This document shows positions 55,839-62,369 of a DNA stretch of 64,000 bases, in pieces. The notes below the pieces were generated by a model, which saw nothing but the letters and a program-made list of their open reading frames with translations, had not been told where the DNA came from and did no database searches. Source of the DNA: Burkholderiales bacterium 39-55-53. Lineage in GTDB: Bacteria > Pseudomonadota > Gammaproteobacteria > Burkholderiales > Burkholderiaceae_C. Numbering within the stretch: position 1 is the first letter of the stretch; every line of letters begins with the position of its first letter. The stretch lies in contig NCJK01000002.1 of assembly GCA_002282445.1 (NCBI GenBank), forward strand, positions 248,001 through 312,000, given 5' to 3'. Both the position numbers and the translations under genes were made by a program.

Positions 55839-55872
55839 TGATACAGATTCACTCTAGACAGAATCTGTATCA
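55839..55872. promoter_or_regulatory. Perfect 12-base inverted repeat between divergent genes
   Basis: TGATACAGATTC and GAATCTGTATCA are exact arms around a 10-base spacer (55851-55860), in the 137-base gap between the 54754 and 55914 genes. A T-run follows on the plus strand but there is no upstream plus-strand gene to terminate. An operator for a shared repressor is the better reading. Confidence 0.7.
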
Positions 55873-55913
55873 TTTTTTATATTGATAACCCATTCACCAG
55901 CTGGGAGATCAAC

Positions 55914-56861
55914 GTGGATACAGCTAACCTAGCCCTGCGCGGCAACGATTTACTGGCATCAAGCCTTCACTTTTGGTGGGTCGCATTTCTTCGCAGCAGC
56001 AAAGATTTTTGGTGGATTTGCCAGCAAAAAGGCAAGTGCCTGGATGATCGGTTGGTCAAGATTTGGGAGGACTTTGGGGATCTGTACCAGTACAAATCAT
56101 TTCCAGAGTGGTGGATCAAAAAAGGTACGAAGCTCTTTGACTCGCCACAAATTGAAATGGAACTGGTCAAAGCCTTAACTGCGGGTCTTGAGCTACTGCT
56201 AAAAACTGATCTAAAAATTCCAATGCCCGGAATGGTTTGCCTTGCGATTCCATTGCACCTAGATCCCAAAACCATCAGCGAGGCGATTTTCAAGCTCTTC
56301 ACCACAGCACGTTTACGTGGTTCGCATTTCGATCAAGATGCCAAATACCAAATCATCAAGTCCGGTAACAAAAAAGCCTACAAGAGCATCAAGCCTGCTT
56401 ATCTGACGAACGCCCTCAATGTCTGCATTGATCACAGTAACGCTTCAGATCAGATCAATCACTGGGGTACCTATCAGGTGAGTAAATTTTTGGAGCTATG
56501 CCCACAGCATCACCCCAAAGCTGGTGACTCCATCATCAGAACGAGATCAAAGCAAAAAGCCATGCGAACTAAATCAAGCCAAGCCACTTCGATGGCAGCC
56601 AAGTTGATCGCCAACGTTGAAATTGGTCGATTTCCAAGCTGTACAGATGTGCCCATGAAGGCTAGATGGACACCCAATCAGGAGGCTGATCTGAATACTG
56701 CAATCTCTTGTGGGCAATGGCAAAAATCTAGTTGGTTTGAATCGGAGCATTCATTCATGTTGCCCGAGCATTTAATCAGTGACACCAGCTTTGATGGTCT
56801 CAAGCAGCAAAGGTGCTTGGACTTGCTGAGTGACATGCGAGAGGTGAGACACGCATGCTGA
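55914..56861 (+). CDS. Unrecognised 315-residue island protein
   Basis: Starts at GTG 55914, with GGGAG (55903-55907) in place as ribosome binding site. The N-terminus is rich in Trp and aromatic residues (LHFWWVAFLRSSKDFWWICQ). No family is recognised. The C-terminal half is basic in the middle (IIRTRSKQKAMRTKSSQATS), so nucleic-acid contact is conceivable. Divergent from the SSB-tail gene with a strong palindrome between. Confidence 0.6.
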   Translation: MDTANLALRGNDLLASSLHFWWVAFLRSSKDFWWICQQKGKCLDDRLVKIWEDFGDLYQYKSFPEWWIKKGTKLFDSPQIEMELVKALTAGLELLLKTDLKIPMPGMVCLAIPLHLDPKTISEAIFKLFTTARLRGSHFDQDAKYQIIKSGNKKAYKSIKPAYLTNALNVCIDHSNASDQINHWGTYQVSKFLELCPQHHPKAGDSIIRTRSKQKAMRTKSSQATSMAAKLIANVEIGRFPSCTDVPMKARWTPNQEADLNTAISCGQWQKSSWFESEHSFMLPEHLISDTSFDGLKQQRCLDLLSDMREVRHAC

Positions 56862-56965
56862 GCATTGTGTAAATCTAGCTATCTTGACTACCAAGGTAGG
56901 AGAACCATTTGCGCTATGCCTGTCGTGACCGCGATTGCGGTTCAGAAAAGCACTATGTTTTCTGC

Positions 56966-57544
56966 CTAAAAACCGCGCTTTTGACCCGAAAACGCACTTT
57001 TTAACTGACTTATTGTTTTGAAAGGGTGCTGGGCACGTGAGTGCATCACCAACTCGTCCTTGTCTCTTTCGTCATAGCCATTAGTCATGGGCTCAATGGG
57101 GGTCACAGGTTTTTGGATGGGGGTTGGTGGCTGGGGGTAGATTCTTTGCTGGGGGTTGGACTTAGTAATCTCTTTTTGCAAGTGCTGGGCTAATTGTTGA
57201 TGCTGCTGAGTCTGCTGCTTAGCTGCTTGGGTTGGAGTTAGCTGCTGGGGGTTGGGCTTTGGTAAGGGCTTGGGTGCTGGAGCCATTGGCGCACGTCTAG
57301 GTTTAACTGCTTTACCCTTAGCCTTAGGCTGAGACTTGTGCGCGGTTTTCACTGGGGCCTTGGGTACATGCTTTGCTGCGGGCTTGACGGGTGTGGTCGC
57401 CTTACCCTGACCCATAGTTGCAGGCTGCCCAGGGGTCATAGAGCTAGACGGTAGTTGCTGTGCAAACGCGCCCCACATCTTGTCCGATACCAACTTCCAT
57501 AATGCCAGTTGGTCCTCGGGGTTGGCAATTTCCATAAATCTCAT
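56966..57544 (-). CDS. Pro/Gln/Lys-rich low-complexity protein
   Basis: A 192-residue protein starting at ATG 57542-57544 with AGGAGA seven bases upstream. The N-terminal 40 residues are ordinary (MEIANPEDQLALWKLVSDKMW). The rest is basic and repetitive (KPAAKHVPKAPVKTAHKSQP, PKPLPKPNPQQLTPTQAAKQ) and probably disordered. No family recognised; possibly a DNA- or protein-binding linker protein. The gap to the divergent 57595 gene has an 11-base inverted repeat. Confidence 0.6.
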   Translation of the reverse strand: MRFMEIANPEDQLALWKLVSDKMWGAFAQQLPSSSMTPGQPATMGQGKATTPVKPAAKHVPKAPVKTAHKSQPKAKGKAVKPRRAPMAPAPKPLPKPNPQQLTPTQAAKQQTQQHQQLAQHLQKEITKSNPQQRIYPQPPTPIQKPVTPIEPMTNGYDERDKDELVMHSRAQHPFKTISQLKSAFSGQKRGF

Positions 57545-57563
57545 CTTTGGTCTCCTTTTCCTA

Positions 57564-57593
57564 CATTTATTTATCTGTTGCCATAAATAAATG
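57564..57593. promoter_or_regulatory. Perfect 11-base inverted repeat between divergent genes
   Basis: CATTTATTTAT-ctgttgcc-ATAAATAAATG, located between the start codons of the 57544 (minus) and 57595 (plus) genes. An operator or transcription-coupled hairpin. Confidence 0.6.
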
Positions 57594-57594
57594 C

Positions 57595-57807
57595 ATGCGG
57601 ATATTTGAGCTTGAAAAACCAAAAACACCAGAGCAATTGAGACTGGATCAACTAAGCGTCACCAGCAAACGGGCAAGTGATGCATTAAAAACTGAACGTG
57701 AAAGACAAAAGGCACAACGCGCACAGCAAGCCCTGCAAAAGCTGCGTATGACAATTAAGCCCAATACCGCTACTGTCAAACCCATTAAGCCAATCAAAGC
57801 CGTTTAG
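57595..57807 (+). CDS. Small basic helical protein (70 residues)
   Basis: From ATG 57595 the product is MRIFELEKPKTPEQLRLDQL, then a highly charged helix (KRASDALKTERERQKAQRAQ) and KPNTATVKPIKPIKAV. Coiled-coil and nucleic-acid contact are likely; family unknown. It is short and embedded in the island, in divergent orientation to the low-complexity gene. Confidence 0.55.
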   Translation: MRIFELEKPKTPEQLRLDQLSVTSKRASDALKTERERQKAQRAQQALQKLRMTIKPNTATVKPIKPIKAV

Positions 57808-57859
57808 TCAAAAGAAAACCAGCAAGCTATTCACCTGCTGGCTCCGATTTTGTATTGCA

Positions 57860-58348
57860 CTAAGACTTGGCTGGCAACTTCAATGTTGGGCGACTACTAG
57901 TAGCAGAGTCTTTGGCAGAGCTTGCTTTGACCTGTCCCATTACTGCATCAATTCGCTTGTCCAACTCACCCGCGTCCACAGCTGAGCGAATCACTTGAAG
58001 CGAGGTAATCACATCAGCAATGCTGTCAGTTTCGATGGCATTTTTCCCCTCGACTATTTCCAAGGTGCGTGCCCCGTAACGGACAGTTATGCACAGCTTG
58101 CCCTTTTCATCTGACCACCACCAAGGCTTTAACTTCTTAGGCACTTCAACTTTGCGGCTCTGCCCAGTCGCCTCATCCTTTACTGTCCGAACTCTTACAG
58201 GGGAAAACTCAGCGCCCGACTGCTGCGCTTTGGCTAACTGGATTTGCTCAGCTAACTTGGTGCTGAGCTTTTGACGCCTTGCGTGCTGTGGGCTATTGCC
58301 CTTTTCACGCTTGGCTTGAACTAATTTCAACGCGTTTAAACCTGACAT
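57860..58348 (-). CDS. Unrecognised 162-residue island protein (DUF6641-like by memory)
   Basis: Opens MSGLNALKLVQAKREKGNSP, continues with AEQIQLAKAQQSGAEFSPVR, VPKKLKPWWWSDEKGKLCIT and VRYGARTLEIVEGKNAIETD. This pattern recalls DUF6641 proteins of beta-proteobacterial mobile elements, but I cannot verify it. The C-terminus is Lys/Ser-rich. It lies 117 bases before the polymerase-like gene on the same strand and is probably part of the same replication or maintenance set. Confidence 0.55.
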   Translation of the reverse strand: MSGLNALKLVQAKREKGNSPQHARRQKLSTKLAEQIQLAKAQQSGAEFSPVRVRTVKDEATGQSRKVEVPKKLKPWWWSDEKGKLCITVRYGARTLEIVEGKNAIETDSIADVITSLQVIRSAVDAGELDKRIDAVMGQVKASSAKDSATSSRPTLKLPAKS

Positions 58349-58465
58349 AGCTACTCCTTGTGTGTGTTGCAGGAATCGCTAATTTATTGTCAGACCATGG
58401 CGTCGAGCAACCGAAAAGACTGGTAACCCGACTACTTGGCGGGGCTCAAACTATTGGTTGACAGA

Positions 58466-60052
58466 TCAATCAACAGACAGGTTTGAATAGTGCTCTCGAG
58501 CTCGAATTGTCTCTAGACGTATGCGCTCTTTATGTGCAGCTTCATCCATTTTCAAATCCAAATAACGAGGCTCATAACGCTCCAACTGCTTGTGACTCAA
58601 GCGCCAATAAGGGTTTTTGGTTCGATCTTGCATAGCCATTTCTATGTCATGACGCAAGTCCACGCTGAGCTTGTGCTTGAAGAAAATAGCGTCATGTACT
58701 CGAGCAATGGGTTCGCGGCCGTGTTGGGCAGCTACTTCACAAACAATGTCCATGACTTCGGTTTCATCGTGCTGGTAAAGGTAAGCAAGGATCTTGGATT
58801 TACTGGGTCTGCCACTGGGCGTTTGAAGGAATGATTTGCTGAGCAAGTCCCTACGTGTAGTTTTGACTAATTCATATAAATGCGTATCTAGGATGCTCTG
58901 TTCGTTGATGTAGGCCTGTACTGTTGGATCAGCAAGGAATCGTTCCCTATCAGTGCCGTTTTTGATAATGTCGACTAGCGCAGGATTTGTCCAACCACCT
59001 GATTCGTTTTGCCAGCCAATAGTGTTTTGACGAGCACCAAAGCTGATGGCCGTAAACGCCTGCTTGAGCAATTTAGGTTGAAGATCTTTGTGGACTGGGC
59101 TGTCATCTTCAAATGTGAAGTACTGAACTGTGCCCATGAAGTCAGCTTTGTCTTCCAGAAAATTCAGCGTGGCACTGAAAACCTTGCGCAAATCCTTGCC
59201 CTGCCCATACGCATCGATGTATTGTTTGGCCCAGCCCATCTTCCAAGCTACAACACTTGAGCGGATGTCATATTCAAAGCAATTACCCAGCACTGCTCGG
59301 CGTAGTTCTTTGTTGATGTTTTGAACACTGGTGCCCTCGTAGTACATACGCCCGAATGCACTGGGCTTCTTGCGCTGCACATAGTAGCCATCCATCACAC
59401 TGGAAATGGCCAAAATAATTCGCGCTTGGCGCAGGGCTTGATCTTTCTTTTCTTGGCTGATTTTCTCTGACTCTGTTGTGAGCCAAATGATGTAGCTTTT
59501 GACGCTTTCCTTGTCCACAGGTACAAGGTCAAACAGCTCTTCGATCTCTTCTGATTTAATCCGTTGCTTGAACTCGGGAAACAACAAGTTCAAGACTTGG
59601 TAGTTGCCAAAGTCATCTCCGCAAAGGTACTGATCAATTTCACTATCGCTTTTGCCTGAACGCAATATCTTGTCCTCTACTGCCAGCGTGTCCACCATGG
59701 TCACCAGCTTGGTCAATTTGCACTGGCTCACACTACCTGTTAAGTTTGAGCCAGTGATCACCGACTCAACTAAGTTCAAGTTGTTGTTCCTGAGCCATGC
59801 GTGGACACGCAGCTTTGCAGGCCCAATCTGCCCGCCTTGATTTGCAAGTTGCTGGAGTGAAATAGCGAACAGATCATATTTGCGCTGCAGGGGTGTCGCA
59901 GCAAAATGCAGGCTTTTGAACAGCATGGTCTCAAGCACGCTAATGTATTTAGCCAGTGCTCTATGTGCTGTATTGGCAGGCTTAGGAAACGCCTTTTGCA
60001 GCGCTTCGTAGACTTTTTGATCGACGGTGATTTTGATCATCTGCCACCCCAT
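58466..60052 (-). CDS. Family-A/T7-like polymerase-related protein (novel, island-borne)
   Basis: A 528-residue protein with polymerase signatures in the right order and spacing. GRMYYEGTSVQNIN (234-247) aligns with the GRLSS..PNLQNIP motif of DNA polymerase I, with GR and QNI in register. Motif A is D262 in EYDIRSSVVAW, motif B is K330-x7-FG (LLKQAFTAISFG), and motif C is H453-D454 in RVHDAIFF. The K330-to-D454 distance (124) equals that in E. coli Pol I (K758-D882). The steric-gate Glu of DNA polymerases is not obvious. The N-terminal 230 residues are of unknown type and no 3'-5' exonuclease is visible. An RNA polymerase or primase role is possible. Confidence 0.7.
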   Translation of the reverse strand: MGWQMIKITVDQKVYEALQKAFPKPANTAHRALAKYISVLETMLFKSLHFAATPLQRKYDLFAISLQQLANQGGQIGPAKLRVHAWLRNNNLNLVESVITGSNLTGSVSQCKLTKLVTMVDTLAVEDKILRSGKSDSEIDQYLCGDDFGNYQVLNLLFPEFKQRIKSEEIEELFDLVPVDKESVKSYIIWLTTESEKISQEKKDQALRQARIILAISSVMDGYYVQRKKPSAFGRMYYEGTSVQNINKELRRAVLGNCFEYDIRSSVVAWKMGWAKQYIDAYGQGKDLRKVFSATLNFLEDKADFMGTVQYFTFEDDSPVHKDLQPKLLKQAFTAISFGARQNTIGWQNESGGWTNPALVDIIKNGTDRERFLADPTVQAYINEQSILDTHLYELVKTTRRDLLSKSFLQTPSGRPSKSKILAYLYQHDETEVMDIVCEVAAQHGREPIARVHDAIFFKHKLSVDLRHDIEMAMQDRTKNPYWRLSHKQLERYEPRYLDLKMDEAAHKERIRLETIRAREHYSNLSVD

Positions 60053-60165
60053 GTAGACAGGACTAAAGAAATCCTGGAATTCACACGTATTTAGCTGGAA
60101 TATACAGATTATCTAGAAAATTGAAAAAGTCACACGCTTATAGTAATTAATCAATTAAGTAATGA

Positions 60166-60198
60166 GCACATGTGCCCAAATGACCCATAAATGGGTCA
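60166..60198. promoter_or_regulatory. Two palindromes upstream of the polymerase-like and kinase genes
   Basis: GCACATGTGC (60166-60175) and TGACCCAT-aa-ATGGGTCA (60181-60198) lie close together in the gap between the minus-strand polymerase-like gene and the plus-strand toxin-like gene. Either could be an operator for divergent control. Confidence 0.55.
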
Positions 60199-60335
60199 CT
60201 TGGACTGATTGAAGCCAAATCAAGCAAGTCCTTCTTTGTCAGGAACAAGACCGAAATTCCGAGCAAATGCGGCCCAGATCATCCGGTTGGCAACTAGTCC
60301 AGCAGAGCATAAAATGGCTAAAACACGGGCTAAAT

Positions 60336-60848
60336 TTGAAAAAAATCATCATCATTGCAGGACCCAACGGCGCAGGCAAAACCACATTTGCCCATGACTT
60401 TTTGCCTGCTGAAGCCCAAACGCTGCGCTTTATCAACGCCGACTTGATTGCTGCTGGCTTGGCTCCATTCAATCCAGAGACTGCATCCTTCAAGGCAGGC
60501 CGGTTGATGCTGGAAGAGATTGATGAGTGTGTGGACGCTGGACACAGCTTTGCGTTTGAAACTACGCTGTCAGGCTTGACCTATTTGAAAAAGATCCCCT
60601 TGTGGCAAACCCATGGCTACCAAGTCAAGCTCTGGTTCTTGTCATTGGCCAATGTAGAAATTGCTGTTTCAAGAGTTGCCCGCCGTGTTCTGCAAGGTGG
60701 ACATAACATTCCCGAAGACGTTATTCGCAGGCGCTTTAAAGCAGGCTTAGCTAACTTCAACGAGCGTTACAGCAAGGCAGTTGACTCTTGGGCGTTTTAT
60801 GACAGCTCTGGCATGCACCCAAAACTAATTGACTGGAGTAACAAATGA
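60336..60848 (+). CDS. Zeta-toxin-like AAA/P-loop kinase
   Basis: A 170-residue P-loop protein with Walker A IAGPNGAGKTTFA near the N-terminus, FINADLIAAGLAPFNPE, AFETTLSG and SRVARRVLQGGHNIPEDVI. The pattern fits zeta toxins and related UDP-sugar or small-molecule kinases. No ATG is available in frame close to the P-loop: TTG 60336 is the best start, though the frame runs open from 60267. Its stop shares ATGA with the next gene, forming a two-gene unit like toxin-antitoxin modules. Confidence 0.7.
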   Translation: MKKIIIIAGPNGAGKTTFAHDFLPAEAQTLRFINADLIAAGLAPFNPETASFKAGRLMLEEIDECVDAGHSFAFETTLSGLTYLKKIPLWQTHGYQVKLWFLSLANVEIAVSRVARRVLQGGHNIPEDVIRRRFKAGLANFNERYSKAVDSWAFYDSSGMHPKLIDWSNK

Positions 60849-61051
60849 ACACCAAAGATATTCGCACCTCCACTGATCCAGATCTGGCAGGCTCATATGC
60901 GGCCATGGAACGTGCAGCACGTGCAGCCCAAGATCTAGCCATCAAAACTAACACGGGTATCGTTGTTGCAGTTGATGGAAAGAACGTTGAATTGACTGCG
61001 GCTGATTTGATCAAGCTACGTGACCAGGAAGCACAACACCCTCATCACTGA
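60845..61051 (+). CDS. Small partner protein of the zeta-like kinase
   Basis: A 68-residue protein starting at ATG 60845, overlapping the kinase stop by 4 bases. It opens MNTKDIRTSTDPDLAGSYAA, is Ala-rich and helical (MERAARAAQDLAIKTN), and ends in a short acid/His tail. It is a plausible antitoxin or neutraliser, though the usual order would be antitoxin first. A terminator follows at 61074-61097. Confidence 0.6.
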   Translation: MNTKDIRTSTDPDLAGSYAAMERAARAAQDLAIKTNTGIVVAVDGKNVELTAADLIKLRDQEAQHPHH

Positions 61052-61073
61052 GCTGATAAGACGCTCACCCACT

Positions 61074-61097
61074 AGCCAGCTTTACGCTGGCTTTTTT
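61074..61097 (+). terminator. Terminator after the kinase-partner pair
   Basis: AGCCAGC-tttac-GCTGGCT followed by six T residues. Confidence 0.85.
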
Positions 61098-61129
61098 GTG
61101 CGAGTCACTTTCACACTCTTGATAAGTAC

Positions 61130-61297
61130 ATGATGCACACCTACCAAGCATCAGTTCGGGCACAAGTTCGAGGCCGCAGCCAAGTGATTAAGACGGAAGT
61201 TAGAGCCCTGAACGCGCAGGACGCGCGTTGGTTGCTATGGGCTCAGTACGGATTTCACAGCATTCAAGCTGGCCCAAGCCTAATCAATTCTCGCTAG
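61130..61297 (+). CDS. Small 55-residue protein
   Basis: From ATG 61130 (or 61133) the frame gives MMHTYQASVRAQVRGRSQVI, then TEVRALNAQDARWLLWAQYG and ends at TAG 61297. It has the look of small phage- and plasmid-encoded proteins (a short beta-sheet followed by an Ala/Asp-rich helix with Trp). No family recognised. It lies after the terminator, so it would need its own promoter. Confidence 0.5.
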   Translation: MMHTYQASVRAQVRGRSQVIKTEVRALNAQDARWLLWAQYGFHSIQAGPSLINSR

Positions 61298-61362
61298 GCA
61301 GCATGATCACCAAGTTATTTCTTTCCAATTCTTTCGAAATATTCACAAAGCTGGAGTCTTTT

Positions 61363-61764
61363 TTATTTTGATTCTTTCAATAACTGTTTCATTTCGGCAA
61401 TTTCTTTTTTCTGCATAGTGATTATTTCTTGAGCAAGCTGACGAATCTTTGGATTCTTACCATGTTGTAAAACTACTTCTGCCATATCAACAGCTCCCTG
61501 ATGGTGTGGAATCATGGCAGCAAGAAAATCTTTATCAGCATCGCCTGTGAATTTTATGTCCATGCTTTTGTGCATGTTGTCATTGATCTGCTGATATTTT
61601 TTTGTGGATGTCGTCGCCGTTTCCGTGCTTGATGCTGAGGAACTGTGTCCTGCGTGCGAACCATGCCCAGCATGCGGATCGGTTGCTTTGGTTTGTGCTG
61701 CGACTCCGAAGCAGAAAAATGCCGTTGAAGCAATCAAGATTATTTTGTGTGAAGTGTTTTTCAT
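61363..61764 (-). CDS. DUF305 family exported protein, likely copper-related
   Basis: A 133-residue protein with a signal peptide (IILIASTAFFCFGVAA) and His/Gly-rich linker DPHAGHGSHAGHSS. The DUF305 motif FLAAMIPHHQGAVDMAEV follows, whose His residues probably bind copper or another metal. These proteins are often found with metal-efflux genes, as here beside an RND pump. It is on the minus strand, like the pump. Confidence 0.85.
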   Translation of the reverse strand: MKNTSHKIILIASTAFFCFGVAAQTKATDPHAGHGSHAGHSSSASSTETATTSTKKYQQINDNMHKSMDIKFTGDADKDFLAAMIPHHQGAVDMAEVVLQHGKNPKIRQLAQEIITMQKKEIAEMKQLLKESK

Positions 61765-61921
61765 TTTGATATGTCCTTAGATTTTTTTGTTAATGTTTAA
61801 TTTTGAATGAGATTAATTAAACATAAAAAAGATTGCAAAAATTTTCGAAAAATACCCACGATACGAAAACATTAAAGTTGTTTAAGTTTCAATGCAAAGC
61901 TCACAATTAAGGTCAAATTTT

Positions 61922-62302
61922 TTATTTAATCGTAAATCGCACAGTCATGCTCTTGCCGTTGACGTTGCTCAGCGCAGCGACGAGTTTGTCACCTTTGCCC
62001 AGATTGACGCCCATGACACGCAGCGTGTTGTCGCCTCCTTCTTTGATGTCTGCCTCGGATTTTTTGGTACCTTGCAAGACGGTGAGCTTGCCAGTGATGC
62101 CTTTGGTGGCCATCGGTTTGTCATGGTCCATCATGTAGATCGTGGCGCCATCCGCCTGAACGACCAGTTCAAAGCTCAGGTCATTGGCCTTCTGCACGAT
62201 GCCGCCATGCTGGGGCTTGGCGTTGCCATGAGCCTGGACCGGGTTCATGCCCAGGCAGTAAATGGCCAAACCAGCGACTGTAATCAAATGCTTCATCTTC
62301 AT
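61922..62302 (-). CDS. Small periplasmic protein of a metal efflux locus
   Basis: A 126-residue product (from ATG 62302; ATG 62296 also possible) with signal peptide HLITVAGLAIYCLGMNPVQA followed by HGNAKPQHGGIVQKANDLSF. The C-terminal part is beta-rich (TLRVMGVNLGKGDKLVAAL, KSMTVRFTIK). I recall such proteins next to CzcA/CusA pumps in beta-proteobacteria, with an unproven metal-binding role. It begins 68 bases after the pump stop. Confidence 0.7.
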   Translation of the reverse strand: MKMKHLITVAGLAIYCLGMNPVQAHGNAKPQHGGIVQKANDLSFELVVQADGATIYMMDHDKPMATKGITGKLTVLQGTKKSEADIKEGGDNTLRVMGVNLGKGDKLVAALSNVNGKSMTVRFTIK

Positions 62303-62369
62303 GTTTCTAAACTCCATGTATGGCGTGGTGCGCTTGAAGGCGGCACCACCAAACCTGTCGATCACCTCG

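Larger units (their letters stand above)
51093..61300. mobile_element. Genomic island 4 next to tRNA-Asn (right end not determined)
   Basis: From the intact tRNA to about 61.3 kb the DNA is A/T-richer and holds mostly unrecognised genes, an integrase at the left end, and then metal-resistance genes after about 61.36 kb. The right boundary is not defined by an att repeat that I can see; 61300 is a guess based on gene content. Confidence 0.5.

Noticed and set aside
58466-60052. Reverse transcriptase assignment for the polymerase-like gene
   Set aside because: No YxDD motif; the HD motif C and GR...QNI segment point to the family-A/T7-like group.
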